A stretch of 64,000 bases of DNA, from positions 558,001 through 622,000 of the forward strand of contig NZ_PZZZ01000002.1 in NCBI RefSeq assembly GCF_003046475.1, written 5' to 3'. The stretch's first letter is position 1, and each line of letters begins with the position of its first letter. Below, piece after piece: positions 54,997 to 64,000 of the stretch. This DNA is from Mycoplana dimorpha (GTDB lineage Bacteria; Pseudomonadota; Alphaproteobacteria; Rhizobiales; Rhizobiaceae). Below the pieces are notes generated by a model. The model did no database searches. It saw only the letters and a list, made by a program, of their open reading frames with translations, and was not told the DNA's origin. The position numbers were made by a program, and so were the translations under genes.

Positions 54997-56298
54997 ATGA
55001 GGACAAGGCGGCGGCTCGGAATGCTTGGCGTGGTGTTTGCTGCGGGCCTCGGGCTCGCAGCATCCGCGCATGGGCGCGACCCGGACGAGCTTGCGCCCTA
55101 CAAGATGATCCGGTCCCTGCAATTCGTGCAGGATTCGGTCGTGCTCGGCGATCACTCAGCGATGGAGATGCAGCGCTTCCTGCTGTCGACCATCGACGAG
55201 CGGCTGCGCACGGCTGATGCTTCTATCTACGCCGATCCGCGCAATGTCGATGCGGCGCTCGTCTATGCTATGAGCGGCGGAAACCCGGAGACGCTCGAGT
55301 TCCTGGTGAGGCGCGACGTGGCCGGTCATTTCGACCCGCGCATCACCGATGCGGTCCGCATCTATCTGGGCGGCCGCGGCTCCACCAATGCGCGCACCCT
55401 TGCCGAGATCTTCCCCGAGTATCGCAACCTCGCGATCGGCCCCTATCTGGCGTTGGTCTCGGCCAATTCGGTGCTGCGCAAGGATCCGAAGCTCGCGCTG
55501 AGCTATTTCGACTGGGCGCGGCTGATCGCGCCCGGCACGATCATCGAGGAGGCCGCGCTGCGGCGCTCGATCCACGCCGCCGAGCAGAACGGCATGGTGG
55601 ACCGAGGCGTCACCTATTCGACACTATACGCCCGGCGCTTCCTGCATTCGCCCTATGCCAGCCAGTTCGCCGACCTGTTCGTTCGGCTGGCGGTCGAGAA
55701 TTTCGAGAATATCGGCGAGGCGACCATTCTGGAGATACTGTCCTTCATGGATGTGCCGCGCCGGCGCGAAGTCTACCTTCGCATGGCCCGCCTTGCGGCC
55801 ATATCCGGCAAGGAGCGGCTGGCCACCTTGGCGGCGGACCGCGCGCAGACGCTGTCTGGCGAGGGCGAAGAAGTGCCGAAGACGCTCGCCGATCTCTATT
55901 CGGGCCTGGCATCGATTTCGTCTTCGAATGTCGGTGAGGCGATGGAGAGACTGATCGCCATCCCCGATGCCGAACTTTCGGCCAAGGACCGGGCGCTCAA
56001 GGAGGCTGCGCGCGTGATGGCGGAAGAGGTTTTGCGCCCGCCGGTGACGACGGACGGGGCGGAACTGCCGAGCCGGACCGCGGCGCCCGCCGCCGGGTTG
56101 ATCGAGGATATCCCGGAAGACGAGCGCATGAGCCCGACGGCTGTGGACGCCGGGCGGGCGCGGCAATCCGGCGGACCGGACACCAGGACGGCAGAGACGC
56201 CGCAAGCAACGACCGATCCCGCATTCGACGGCTACGTTGCAAGCGGTCGGTCGAAACTCGACGCGATCGACAAACTTCTGGAGGAGGAAGGCAGTTGA
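54997..56298 (+). CDS. motC: Periplasmic motor protein MotC
   Basis: 433 residues from ATG 54997 (GAGGG 9 nt upstream); ATG 54982 is possible. Cleavable signal peptide (about 8-26, MLGVVFAAGLGLAASAHG), then an all-helical repeat-rich domain (ELAPYKMIRSLQFVQDSVVLGDHSAMEMQRFLLSTIDERL...) and a disordered C-terminus. MotC binds the periplasmic part of MotB and is needed for rotation and speed control. Found mainly in rhizobia. Confidence 0.92.
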   Translation: MRTRRRLGMLGVVFAAGLGLAASAHGRDPDELAPYKMIRSLQFVQDSVVLGDHSAMEMQRFLLSTIDERLRTADASIYADPRNVDAALVYAMSGGNPETLEFLVRRDVAGHFDPRITDAVRIYLGGRGSTNARTLAEIFPEYRNLAIGPYLALVSANSVLRKDPKLALSYFDWARLIAPGTIIEEAALRRSIHAAEQNGMVDRGVTYSTLYARRFLHSPYASQFADLFVRLAVENFENIGEATILEILSFMDVPRRREVYLRMARLAAISGKERLATLAADRAQTLSGEGEEVPKTLADLYSGLASISSSNVGEAMERLIAIPDAELSAKDRALKEAARVMAEEVLRPPVTTDGAELPSRTAAPAAGLIEDIPEDERMSPTAVDAGRARQSGGPDTRTAETPQATTDPAFDGYVASGRSKLDAIDKLLEEEGS

Positions 56299-57698
56299 CG
56301 ACGATCTATACGGGCGCATCAAGCCAAATCCCCACCCATCACCCCGGCGGACGGGACCGGATGCAAGGCGAAGGCGACGGCAAGGGGGCCGGCCGCTTCG
56401 AAGACGCTTTCGAAGCCACCAGGGGCGGCAACGGTTCTGCGAGAAGGGCGGGCTCCAACGGTGAACGCGAGGAGGCCGGTCAGCCGTCTGTGGAGGAGCA
56501 TCCGGCCGGGCAGGACCGAGCGATGAGCGCGGAAGGCCACGGGTCGACGGCCGGGATCGACGCCTCGAAAACGCACCGCCATCGCTTCTCGGGCTTCGGT
56601 CGGCAGGGCGACCACGGCACGCAGCCGGATTCGGATCCGATCCGCGGGAGCCAGCTTGGTCGGTCCGCCAAGGCGCAGTCGAAGTCGCCGGGCGATCGCG
56701 TCAGCGGGGAAGCCGCCGGTGGCGACCGCGTCGACGATGCGGCGACGGAGGCCGTGTCGGTCAGCGACTATGACGGACTGCTGTCCCTTCTGACTGCCAA
56801 CGATGGAGCGACGCCCGATGCCACTGCGGCTGCATCGGTCGGCGTGGCGAGTCATGCGACAAGATCCAGCCAGATGCGCGAAACCGGTCCCGACGACTCT
56901 TCATCGGGGGCTGCGGGTTCGCCCGGACGCGGTGAGCACCATACGGCGATCGCTGGTTCGGCCGAGGAGGCCGTCATGGAGGAGCCTGTCGAGAGCGGTA
57001 GCACCGACCGGATCTTCCGCCTAGCCCGGTCGGACGGCAGGGGCAAACCGGTCGACATCGCAATCTCCGGAAATGGCGAGACAACTGCGCCAAGGGAACC
57101 GGGCGGAACCCCGGCCCGCGTCGAGACCGTCGCCGTGCTGGATTCGCGCCGCTATCTCGGACTGGCCCAGACCGGCAATTCGACCGCGGTCACGGCCGCC
57201 ATTGCCCAGGATCCGTCCTGGGCTGCCGCGTTGATGGAGACGGCCGACGGGCCGGCCGCCATGACCGGCAAGGTGGTCAACACGCTGAAGATCCAGTTGC
57301 ACCCGATCGATCTCGGCACCGTGACGGCGACGCTGCGCCTCCAGGGGGAGGCGCTGGTGGTCGATCTCAAGGTGGAAACCGGCAAGGCCTATCGCAACCT
57401 CAGCGACGACCAGGAGGCCATCGTCAGAGCGCTGCGCGGCCACGGGTTCACCGTCGACCAGGTCAGCGTGCAGCTCTCGTCGCCGTCCGACCGTAGCGGC
57501 GGAGCGGGGCAGGGCGATGCACAGGCGCAGTTCTCGGGCCAGCAGCAGGCCAGGGAAGGCAACGGACGGCAGGGCGGAGGCGAGTCGCGCACCTCTCCCA
57601 ACCGGGGCTCAGACGAAGGAATCGTACATGACAATGGGCAGGCAGGCGGTCTCGATAGCACTGGCCAGCGTCGCGGCACTGGTGGCGTCTATCTGTGA
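56295..57698 (+). CDS. fliK: Flagellar hook-length control protein FliK (formerly MotD)
   Basis: 467 residues from TTG 56295, with an exceptionally strong GGAGGAGGAAGG site just before it and a TTGA overlap with the motC stop. The first 300 residues are disordered (Gly/Ser/Asp/Arg-rich), as in FliK rulers. The C-terminal Flg_hook domain is at about 330-410 (LKIQLHPIDLGTVTATLRLQGEALVVDLKVETGKAYRNLSDDQEAIVRALRGHGFTVDQVSVQLS). Measures the hook and switches FlhB. First called motD in S. meliloti because of its place after motC. Confidence 0.9.
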   Translation: MTTIYTGASSQIPTHHPGGRDRMQGEGDGKGAGRFEDAFEATRGGNGSARRAGSNGEREEAGQPSVEEHPAGQDRAMSAEGHGSTAGIDASKTHRHRFSGFGRQGDHGTQPDSDPIRGSQLGRSAKAQSKSPGDRVSGEAAGGDRVDDAATEAVSVSDYDGLLSLLTANDGATPDATAAASVGVASHATRSSQMRETGPDDSSSGAAGSPGRGEHHTAIAGSAEEAVMEEPVESGSTDRIFRLARSDGRGKPVDIAISGNGETTAPREPGGTPARVETVAVLDSRRYLGLAQTGNSTAVTAAIAQDPSWAAALMETADGPAAMTGKVVNTLKIQLHPIDLGTVTATLRLQGEALVVDLKVETGKAYRNLSDDQEAIVRALRGHGFTVDQVSVQLSSPSDRSGGAGQGDAQAQFSGQQQAREGNGRQGGGESRTSPNRGSDEGIVHDNGQAGGLDSTGQRRGTGGVYL

Positions 57699-58200
57699 CG
57701 CCGCCGCTTCGGCGGGCAGTTGCGAGCGTGAAATCCTGGCCGCGGCATCCAAGTACCAGATCCCGGCCGGCATCCTCTACTCGGTAGGCCTGGCAGAGAC
57801 CGGCCGCAAGGGCTCGCTGCAGCCCTATGCGCTGAACATCGAGGGACAGGCCTACTTTGCAGCAAGCCAGGGGGAGGCGCTCGCACGCTTCAAGCAGGCG
57901 CGCGCCGGCGGCGCCACGCTGATCGATCTCGGCTGCATGCAGATCAACCACCATTTCCACGGTTCGCAATTCGCCTCGCCGGCTCAAATGCTCGATCCGC
58001 GCCGCAACGTCGAATATGCCGCGCGGTTCCTGGCCGAACTTCATGCGCGTCACGAAACCTGGACCATGGCCGTCGCCCGCTATCACGCGGGGCCCAACAA
58101 TGATCCCGCGCAGAAAAAATACGTCTGCCGTGTGATCGCCAACCTCGTGGCGACCGGCTATGGCAGCTGGACGGACAACGCCCGCACCTTCTGCCAGTGA
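57628..58200 (+). CDS. Flagellar-locus lytic transglycosylase
   Basis: 190 residues from ATG 57628 (GAAGGA 6 nt upstream), which places the first 71 bp inside the end of fliK in another frame. Signal peptide (about 1-27), then an SLT domain with the catalytic Glu in YSVGLAETGRKGSLQPYALNIEG, followed by LIDLGCMQINHHFHG and VARYHAGPNN. It probably opens peptidoglycan for rod passage, since no FlgJ muramidase is visible here. Matches the open reading frame between fliK and rem in S. meliloti. Confidence 0.85.
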   Translation: MTMGRQAVSIALASVAALVASICDAAASAGSCEREILAAASKYQIPAGILYSVGLAETGRKGSLQPYALNIEGQAYFAASQGEALARFKQARAGGATLIDLGCMQINHHFHGSQFASPAQMLDPRRNVEYAARFLAELHARHETWTMAVARYHAGPNNDPAQKKYVCRVIANLVATGYGSWTDNARTFCQ

Positions 58201-58288
58201 CGCAATCTGGAGTTGAATTTGCGTCGGGGCGATAAATGTGGCGCCAATTGGAAGGCAATGCGGCACACAAGAGGCTAGCGCATGACCG

Positions 58289-58457
58289 TTAACCTTTTCC
58301 ACGAAAAAATAGTCGCTTCCTGTGTCTGGCATACTAGATGTAGTCCAAATCGCCCCACAAAGGTTAATCAATTATTAAATAGTCCGGGTAATTTTATCTA
58401 ATTGCCGCTGAATCCCGCGATTCGTACCACCTTCCCAACGAGGCACCACACTGATTC
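58289..58457 (+). promoter_or_regulatory. rem upstream region: TTAACCTTT inverted repeat, AT-rich core, three GANTC
   Basis: TTAACCTTT (58289-58297) and its inverse AAAGGTTAA (58359-58367) frame 61 bp. An AT-rich tract follows (58366-58400), then GANTC at 58410, 58419 and 58453, just before the ribosome site GGAGG. In relatives rem is controlled by VisN/VisR and MucR-type proteins. Which sites they use here cannot be read from sequence. Confidence 0.5.
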
Positions 58458-58469
58458 GGAGGCGGACGA

Positions 58470-59141
58470 ATGATCGTAGTGGTTGATGAGCGCGAGCTCG
58501 TTAAGGATGGTTATACTTCACTGTTTGGGCGCGAGGGTGTTCCCTCGACGGGCTTCGATCCCAAGGAGTTCGGCGAGTGGGTCAACTCGGCGGCCGACAC
58601 CGATATCGAGGCCGTCGAGGCCTTCCTGATCGGCCAGGGCCAGCAGATGCTGGAACTGCCGCGGGCGATCCGTGACCGTTCCCAGGCGCCGGTGATCGCC
58701 GTCAGCGATAGCCCTTCGCTTGAAACGACGCTGGCCTTTTTCGATTGCGGCGTCGACGATGTCGTTCGCAAGCCGGTGCATCCCCGTGAAATCCTGGCAC
58801 GCGCCGCGGCCATCCGCCGGCGCCTGAAGGCGATCGCCAACTACACCGACATCGGGCCGATCCGCGTTTTCTCGGACGGACGCGACCCCGAGATCGACGG
58901 TGCCGTGTTCCCGCTGCCGCGCCGCGAGCGCCGCATCCTCGAATATTTGGTCGCCAACCGCGGCCGGCGCCTGTCGAAGACCCAGATCTTCAACGCGATC
59001 TACGGCATCTTCGACGAGGACGTCGAGGAAAACGTCGTCGAAAGCCACATCAGCAAGCTGCGCAAGAAGCTGCGCAAGAAGCTCGGTTTCGATCCGATCG
59101 ATTCGAAGCGCTTCCTCGGCTACTGCATCGACTGGAGCTGA
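58470..59141 (+). CDS. rem: OmpR-type flagellar transcription activator Rem
   Basis: 223 residues from ATG 58470 (GGAGG 7 nt upstream). N-terminal receiver-like domain ([20 protein letters not shown]) in which the usual acidic pair and phosphoacceptor motif are not conserved, so it is probably phosphorylation-independent. C-terminal winged helix (about 125-223, [64 protein letters not shown]). Rem activates flagellar and motility genes in exponential phase downstream of VisN/VisR. The 120 bp after it contain two hairpins without T-runs. Confidence 0.92.
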   Translation: MIVVVDERELVKDGYTSLFGREGVPSTGFDPKEFGEWVNSAADTDIEAVEAFLIGQGQQMLELPRAIRDRSQAPVIAVSDSPSLETTLAFFDCGVDDVVRKPVHPREILARAAAIRRRLKAIANYTDIGPIRVFSDGRDPEIDGAVFPLPRRERRILEYLVANRGRRLSKTQIFNAIYGIFDEDVEENVVESHISKLRKKLRKKLGFDPIDSKRFLGYCIDWS

Positions 59142-59261
59142 CCTGCGCGCCGGGCCGCCAGGCCCGGTGATCGCGAGCGCCTCGTGAGGCAACTGGCAGA
59201 CAGCCTCACGCAAGGCCCGCTCCCTACTCTCGGCAAGACATTCGAATAGCGAGGAATCAGC

Positions 59262-60461
59262 ATGAGCCTCTACGGTACCATGAGAACCGGCGTGTCCGGG
59301 ATGAACGCTCAGGCCAACCGCCTGAGCACGGTGGCCGACAACATCGCCAACGCCAACACCACCGGCTACAAGAAGGCCTCGACGCAGTTTTCCTCGCTGA
59401 TCCTGCCGTCCACCGGCGGCGCCTACAATTCCGGCGGCGTCACCACCGACGTGCGCTATTCGATCTCGCAGCAGGGGCCTTTCACCTACACCACCTCGGC
59501 GACCGATCTTGCGATCAACGGCCAGGGCTTCTTCATCGTCACCGGCGCCGACGGGATCGAGTATCTGACCCGTGCCGGCGCCTTCACGGTGATGGACGAC
59601 GGCAGCATGGTCAATTCGGCCGGTTTCAAGCTGATGGGCTACCAGTATTCGTCGACGGCGGACCCGACGATCGTCGTCAACGGTTTCGATGGGCTCAGCG
59701 AAATCAACCTGTCCTCCGGCTCGTTGAGCGCCACCGGTTCCACCGGCGGAGCGCTCGACTCCAATCTCCCGTCCAACGAGCCGGTCGGATACACGAAGAC
59801 CACCTCGCTCGTCGCCTATGACAGTCAGGGCAACACCCGTCTTCTGGACTTCATCTATACCAAGACCGCCGACAACACCTGGACGCTGGACGTGCAATAC
59901 AACGGCGCGTCGATCATAGATCCCGGCGTCCAGACGCTGAACTTCGACGCCGACGGCAAGTTGACCTCGCCGATGTCGATCGCGACGGTTGCACAGACCA
60001 TCAACGGTGCGAACTTTGCCGCACTCAACATCACCATCGGCGGCAGCACCCAGTTGAACGCCGAGTTCAACGTCTCGAACGGCAAGATCAACGGCAATGC
60101 CGCAAGCGAAGTGGTCGGCTACGAGATCAGCAGCGACGGCGTTGTTTCCCTCAAGTACGACAACGGCAAGCTCGAGCCGAAATACCGCATCGCTATGGCG
60201 AACGTGCAGAGCCCGGACAATCTCAAGCCGCTGCCCGGCAACGTCTATGCGCAGAGCAACGACTCCGGCGTCATCGTCATGGGTTATGCCGGCAACGGCG
60301 GATATGGGTCGATCCTCTCTGGCGCGCTGGAAGATTCCAACGTCGACATTGCCGAGGAACTGACCAGCATGATCGAGGCCCAGCGCAACTACACGGCCAA
60401 CTCGAAGGTCTTCCAGACCGGCTCCGAGCTGATGGACGTTCTCGTCAACCTGAAGCGTTGA
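59262..60461 (+). CDS. flgE: Flagellar hook protein FlgE
   Basis: 399 residues (AGGAA 6 nt upstream). D0 motif MNAQANRLSTVADNIANANTTGYKKASTQF, a middle surface domain rich in Thr/Ser/Gly, and the C-terminal helix EDSNVDIAEELTSMIEAQRNYTANSKVFQTGSELMDVLVNLKR. Hook subunit; leads the flgE-flgK-flgL unit. Confidence 0.95.
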   Translation: MSLYGTMRTGVSGMNAQANRLSTVADNIANANTTGYKKASTQFSSLILPSTGGAYNSGGVTTDVRYSISQQGPFTYTTSATDLAINGQGFFIVTGADGIEYLTRAGAFTVMDDGSMVNSAGFKLMGYQYSSTADPTIVVNGFDGLSEINLSSGSLSATGSTGGALDSNLPSNEPVGYTKTTSLVAYDSQGNTRLLDFIYTKTADNTWTLDVQYNGASIIDPGVQTLNFDADGKLTSPMSIATVAQTINGANFAALNITIGGSTQLNAEFNVSNGKINGNAASEVVGYEISSDGVVSLKYDNGKLEPKYRIAMANVQSPDNLKPLPGNVYAQSNDSGVIVMGYAGNGGYGSILSGALEDSNVDIAEELTSMIEAQRNYTANSKVFQTGSELMDVLVNLKR

Positions 60462-60499
60462 CGCGAGCGAGTGCTGCAATAGAACGGTAGGTTGATACG

Positions 60500-61933
60500 A
60501 TGTCGCTTTCAACGGCAATGAAAATTGCCCAGTCCAGCTTCTCGAACACGGCGATCCAGACGGCTGTCGCTTCGAAGAACATTGCGAACGCGAGCAACCC
60601 CGCCTACAGCCGCCGGGCCGCAGTCCTAGCCTCGGCGGATAACGGGGCGACGGTGGTGCAGACCTTCCGCGCCCAGAACGAGGCGTTGCAGAAGCAGAAC
60701 CTGCTCAGCATTTCCAAGTCTGCAGCGCAGGACACGACACTGGCCGGTCTCGAGCGCATCAAGACCATGCTCGGCGGCAACGACTATGAGCTGTCGACGT
60801 CGAAATACCTTGCCACCCTGCGCGACAATCTCCAGGCCCTGGCCGACAAGCCGAGCGAGCGCTCGCTTGCGGAGACGGTGATCGCCAGTGCGGTCGACGT
60901 TGCCAACTCGCTCAACACCAGCACCGAGGCGATCCAGAAGTTGCGCGCGGAGGCTGATGCGGACATCGCGACCTCCGTGGCCGAGCTGAACCGCCTGCTT
61001 GCCGAATTCAAGACCTACAACGACCAGGTCAAGGCCGGCACCGCGGCCGGACGCGACGTCAATGATGCGCTCGACGAGCGCGACAGGCTGCTGACACAGA
61101 TCTCGGAGATCATCGGCGTCAGCACGCTGGTTCGCACCAACAATGACGTGGCCCTCTACACCAGCGACGGCACGGTTCTGTTCGAGACCTACCCGCGTGC
61201 GGTCACGTTCGCGCCGACCGCCACCTTCACGGCCACGGTCCCCGGCAACCAGGTATTCATCGAAGGCGTAGCAGTGCCGGCCGGCTCGGGCGGCAATACC
61301 AGCGCCAGGGGCACGTTGTCGGCGCTCCTGCAATTGCGCGACGACATCGCTCCGACCTTCCAGACGCAGCTCGACGAGATGGCGCGCACGCTCATCTCGA
61401 TGTTCCAGGACAACGGCCAGCCGGGTCTCTTTACCTGGATGGATGGCCCGACGCAGTCGACCGTCGTGCCAGGTGCGCTGACCGACGGTCTCGCCGGAGC
61501 GATCCTCGTCAATCCGGCCCTGATCACCGCCAAGGGCGGAAACCCGCTCCGTCTTCGCGACGGGGTGAACCTCAACCAGAACACCAACAACGACGCGAGC
61601 TTCTCCACGCTGCTGCAGGGGTATGCCGCCGCGTTCCAGACGAACAGGACGTTCGACGTCGCAAGCGCCATCGACACGAACGCCAATATTCTCGACTTCG
61701 CCACCGCGTCGATCGGCTGGGTCGAGCAGTTGCGCAGCGCCGCGGTCACCGCACGGGACGACAAGGCGGCACTGCTGTCGCGCACTCAGGACGCGCTGAA
61801 GAACGTGACGGCGGTCAGCCTCGACGAGGAGCTGTCGCTGCTGCTCGATCTCGAGCAATCTTACAAGGCTTCGGCGAAACTCGTAGCGGCGGTCGACGAG
61901 ATGATCACCGCGCTTCTCCAGGCGGCAGGCTAA
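60500..61933 (+). CDS. flgK: Hook-filament junction protein FlgK (HAP1)
   Basis: 477 residues. N-terminal ALSNTAIQTAVASKNIANASNPAYSRR-type motif (here FSNTAIQTAVASKNIANASNPAYSRRAAVL), a long helical D1 with NSLNTSTEAIQKLRAEADADIATSVAELNRLLAEF, and a C-terminal helix ending SLDEELSLLLDLEQSYKASAKLVAAVDEMITALLQAAG. First junction protein between hook and filament. Confidence 0.94.
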   Translation: MSLSTAMKIAQSSFSNTAIQTAVASKNIANASNPAYSRRAAVLASADNGATVVQTFRAQNEALQKQNLLSISKSAAQDTTLAGLERIKTMLGGNDYELSTSKYLATLRDNLQALADKPSERSLAETVIASAVDVANSLNTSTEAIQKLRAEADADIATSVAELNRLLAEFKTYNDQVKAGTAAGRDVNDALDERDRLLTQISEIIGVSTLVRTNNDVALYTSDGTVLFETYPRAVTFAPTATFTATVPGNQVFIEGVAVPAGSGGNTSARGTLSALLQLRDDIAPTFQTQLDEMARTLISMFQDNGQPGLFTWMDGPTQSTVVPGALTDGLAGAILVNPALITAKGGNPLRLRDGVNLNQNTNNDASFSTLLQGYAAAFQTNRTFDVASAIDTNANILDFATASIGWVEQLRSAAVTARDDKAALLSRTQDALKNVTAVSLDEELSLLLDLEQSYKASAKLVAAVDEMITALLQAAG

Positions 61934-61937
61934 GCTC

Positions 61938-62999
61938 ATGAAGACGTCCTTCGTATCCAACATGACCATGCAGAGCACGTTGCTTCGGACCATCGCCGAA
62001 GCCCAGACGGAGCTCATGCAGCGCCAGAAAGAGACGACGACCGGGCGTCACGCCGACGTTGGCGCCGTTCTGGGCGCCAAGACCGCCCGCACGCTCAATC
62101 TGCACCGCGACCTGCAGCGATTGGATTCGCTGCTGGCCACGAACGCACTGACCCAGCAGCGGCTCAGCGCTTCACAGCACGCGCTGGGACAGATGTCGGA
62201 AGCGGCCAACCAGTTGCAGGAGACGCTTGTCGCGCTGACCGGGGCCGAATCGCACACGCAACTCGACAGGGCGAAGGAAAGCTTCGCCAGTGCTCTGTCG
62301 CTGTTCACCAGCGCTGCCAATACGTCCTTCAGCGGCGAGTACCTCTTTTCCGGCATCAACACCGACGTGATGCCGATGCAGAACTATCTTGCCGCCGGAT
62401 CGACGGCCAAGGCGGACTTCGACGCGGCGTTTTCCACCTTCTTCGGCTTCCCCCAGTCGGACCCGCAGGTGGCGAACATCACCAAGGCCCAGATGTCGTC
62501 CTTCGTCTCCGACCTTGAAGCCATGTTCATGGACACGACCCCGACGGGGACCTGGGCAACCAACTGGTCGAACGCATCCGACCAGAACATGGCCAGCCGC
62601 ATCAGCAATTCCGAGGTCATCCAGAGCTCGACTAACGCCAACACCGATGGGATGCGCAAGTTCGCGCTCGGCGCGGTGATCGGCTACGAACTGCTCAATC
62701 TCGGCCTGGCCGCCGAGACGCGCAAGGAGGTCAGCGACCGGGCGCTCAACCTGATGGGCTCCGCCATCACCGGCATCGACGGCGAGCGCTCCACCCTCGG
62801 TGTTTCGGAAGCCAGGGTCAAGCAGGCCAACATCTCGCTCGAGGCTCAATCGAAGATCCTGACGACCAGCATCAACGATCTTGAGAAGGTGGATACGAAC
62901 GAAACCGCGACACGCATCACGACGCTCGAGACGCAGCTCGAGCTCGCCTACACGCTGACGGGGCGGCTGCAGAGAATGAGCCTGGTGAATTATCTCTGA
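61938..62999 (+). CDS. flgL: Hook-filament junction protein FlgL (HAP3)
   Basis: 353 residues, starting 4 bp after flgK. Flagellin-like ends: [59 protein letters not shown] at the N-terminus and [41 protein letters not shown] at the C-terminus. Also carries [11 protein letters not shown], typical of FlgL. Confidence 0.93.
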   Translation: MKTSFVSNMTMQSTLLRTIAEAQTELMQRQKETTTGRHADVGAVLGAKTARTLNLHRDLQRLDSLLATNALTQQRLSASQHALGQMSEAANQLQETLVALTGAESHTQLDRAKESFASALSLFTSAANTSFSGEYLFSGINTDVMPMQNYLAAGSTAKADFDAAFSTFFGFPQSDPQVANITKAQMSSFVSDLEAMFMDTTPTGTWATNWSNASDQNMASRISNSEVIQSSTNANTDGMRKFALGAVIGYELLNLGLAAETRKEVSDRALNLMGSAITGIDGERSTLGVSEARVKQANISLEAQSKILTTSINDLEKVDTNETATRITTLETQLELAYTLTGRLQRMSLVNYL

Positions 63000-63037
63000 T
63001 GATCAGAGACGCGACGGCAAACATGAAGGGTGTCTGA

Positions 63038-63385
63038 ATGTACCAGTTCTCATACGTCGAGATCATGGAGGATGGCGTCGAGACCTCCAGAAGCCGCGAG
63101 CGGCAGGTTCTCGACCGTTCGATCGAGCTTCTGCGCAAGGCCCAGGCGGCCAAGGACTTCGGCCGGGACGCCATCGAGGCGACCTACTACACGCGGCGGG
63201 TCTGGATACGGTTCGTCGAGGATCTCGGCAATCCGGAAAACCAGCTCGACCAGGAGCTGCGCGCCAATCTCATTTCAATCGCCCTATGGATCTTGGGGGA
63301 GGTCGAACGGATCCGCAAACGCGAATCGACCAATTTCCAGGGGATCATCGACATAACCACCATCATCAGGGATGGCATAAAATGA
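63038..63385 (+). CDS. flaF: Flagellin biosynthesis regulator FlaF
   Basis: 115 residues, all-helical ([95 protein letters not shown]). FlaF promotes flagellin synthesis and acts with FlbT in alphaproteobacteria. Overlaps flbT by ATGA. Confidence 0.93.
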   Translation: MYQFSYVEIMEDGVETSRSRERQVLDRSIELLRKAQAAKDFGRDAIEATYYTRRVWIRFVEDLGNPENQLDQELRANLISIALWILGEVERIRKRESTNFQGIIDITTIIRDGIK

Positions 63386-63828
63386 AAAGCACACTGCGGA
63401 TCTCACTGAAGTCCGGCGAGCGCATCTTCGTCAACGGGGCGGTATTGCGGGTCGACCGGAAGGTGGCTCTCGAATTCCTAAACGACGTCACGTTCCTGCT
63501 GGAGAACCACGTGCTCCAGCCCGAGCAGGCGACGACGCCTTTGCGCCAGCTGTACTTCATCGCGCAGATGATCCTCATGAATCCGGAAGGCGCCGAGCAG
63601 TCGACGGCAATCTTCCGCAAGTCGGTGATCATGCTGCTCAACTGCTTCAAGAACGAGGAGGTGCTGGCGGAGCTGAAGCGCATCGACGGCCTCGTAACCC
63701 AGGGCCGCGCCTTCGAAGCGCTGAAGGCGATCCGGGCCCTTTATCCGATCGAGGATCGCATCCTCAACGATCACGAACTGACGCCTGCGACGGTGGAGCA
63801 CATCCGCAAGGAGATCGCCATATGGTAA
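63382..63828 (+). CDS. flbT: Flagellin mRNA regulator FlbT
   Basis: 148 residues from ATG 63382. [68 protein letters not shown] is diagnostic. In Caulobacter FlbT binds the 5' leader of flagellin mRNA and controls its stability; in Brucella and rhizobia it is linked to flagellin expression. The flagellin leaders in this window carry a shared hairpin that may be its target. Confidence 0.94.
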   Translation: MKSTLRISLKSGERIFVNGAVLRVDRKVALEFLNDVTFLLENHVLQPEQATTPLRQLYFIAQMILMNPEGAEQSTAIFRKSVIMLLNCFKNEEVLAELKRIDGLVTQGRAFEALKAIRALYPIEDRILNDHELTPATVEHIRKEIAIW

Positions 63829-64000
63829 CGCCGGTCGGCGCCGCGGGAAGCGGCTACACGCCGAACGTATCGGCCACAGAATCGGGCACAGATGCGAACA
63901 AGGCGACGCTGAACTACGAGAGTTTCCTGAAACTGCTCGTCGCGCAGCTGAAGAACCAGGACCCGACCGAGCCGATGGACCCGACGCAGCAGATGGCGCA
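63822..64000 (+). CDS. flgD: Flagellar hook capping protein FlgD (partial, runs off the window)
   Basis: The first 59 codons from ATG 63822, overlapping flbT by 7 bp. The FlgD N-terminal motif [30 protein letters not shown] is complete. Scaffold for hook assembly. The rest lies beyond base 64000. Confidence 0.93.
   Translation, partial: MVTPVGAAGSGYTPNVSATESGTDANKATLNYESFLKLLVAQLKNQDPTEPMDPTQQMA

Noticed and set aside
58518-60518. 666-codon minus-strand frame opposite rem and flgE
   Set aside because: Shadow; rem and flgE are well supported on the plus strand.
1-64000. CRISPR arrays, insertion sequences, prophage or rRNA genes
   Set aside because: No regularly spaced repeats, transposase motifs, phage structural genes or rRNA segments were seen.

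Overview
The window is about 64% GC and comes from an alphaproteobacterium of the Rhizobiaceae (Sinorhizobium/Ensifer, Shinella, Ciceribacter or a near relative). The evidence is the gene order of the chemotaxis and flagellar region (icpA-cheS-cheY1-A-W-R-B-Y2-D-T, fliF, visNR, flhB, fliG-N-M, motA, flgF-fliI, flgB onward, four flagellins in the order flaA-B-D-C, motBC, fliK, rem, flgEKL, flaF-flbT-flgD). MotC, MotE, Rem, VisN/VisR, CheS and CheT are also typical of this family. The species cannot be named from this sequence.

Layout. 1-1751: the end of a PLP aminotransferase and an AruI-type decarboxylase, probably arginine catabolism. 1752-2315: non-coding, with a well-structured minus-strand small-RNA candidate. 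2316-8102: four same-strand genes that look like an envelope or polysaccharide modification set (membrane-anchored deacetylase-like protein, two FemAB/CelD-type acyltransferases, secreted SGNH acetylesterase). 8399-14861: housekeeping block with tRNA-Phe, yacG, maf, infA, a LMW phosphatase, UPF0262, hisD, DUF2948, murA, a small basic protein and tRNA-Thr. 15281-18487: divergent ABC-F ATPase and pncB.

18825-27676: one tight chemotaxis operon starting with the soluble receptor icpA and ending at a hairpin after cheT. 27953-64000: flagellar region. fliF is followed by the master-regulator pair visN/visR. The minus-strand motor/switch operon is motA-fliM-fliN-fliG, then a terminator, then flhB and an unknown gene. 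The plus-strand rod, ring and export genes run from a DUF1217 gene to fliP. The flagellins are separate transcription units. motB-motC-fliK and a lytic transglycosylase lead to rem, and then flgE, flgK, flgL, flaF, flbT and the start of flgD.

How it fits together. VisN/VisR sit at the top, Rem is the intermediate activator, and structural genes and flagellins follow. FlaF/FlbT are post-transcriptional flagellin regulators in relatives. The sequence adds three layers that the gene list does not explain. (1) The leaders of flaA, flaB and flaD share a 13-base box that starts a hairpin burying the Shine-Dalgarno sequence. (2) TTAACC/TTAA-N7-TTAA boxes resembling CtrA sites occur before icpA, visN, flaB, flaD, flaC and rem, and GANTC sites cluster before visN and rem, which suggests cell-cycle input. 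(3) A structured minus-strand RNA candidate with its own terminator lies between fliF and visN. All regulatory readings are by eye and are inference.
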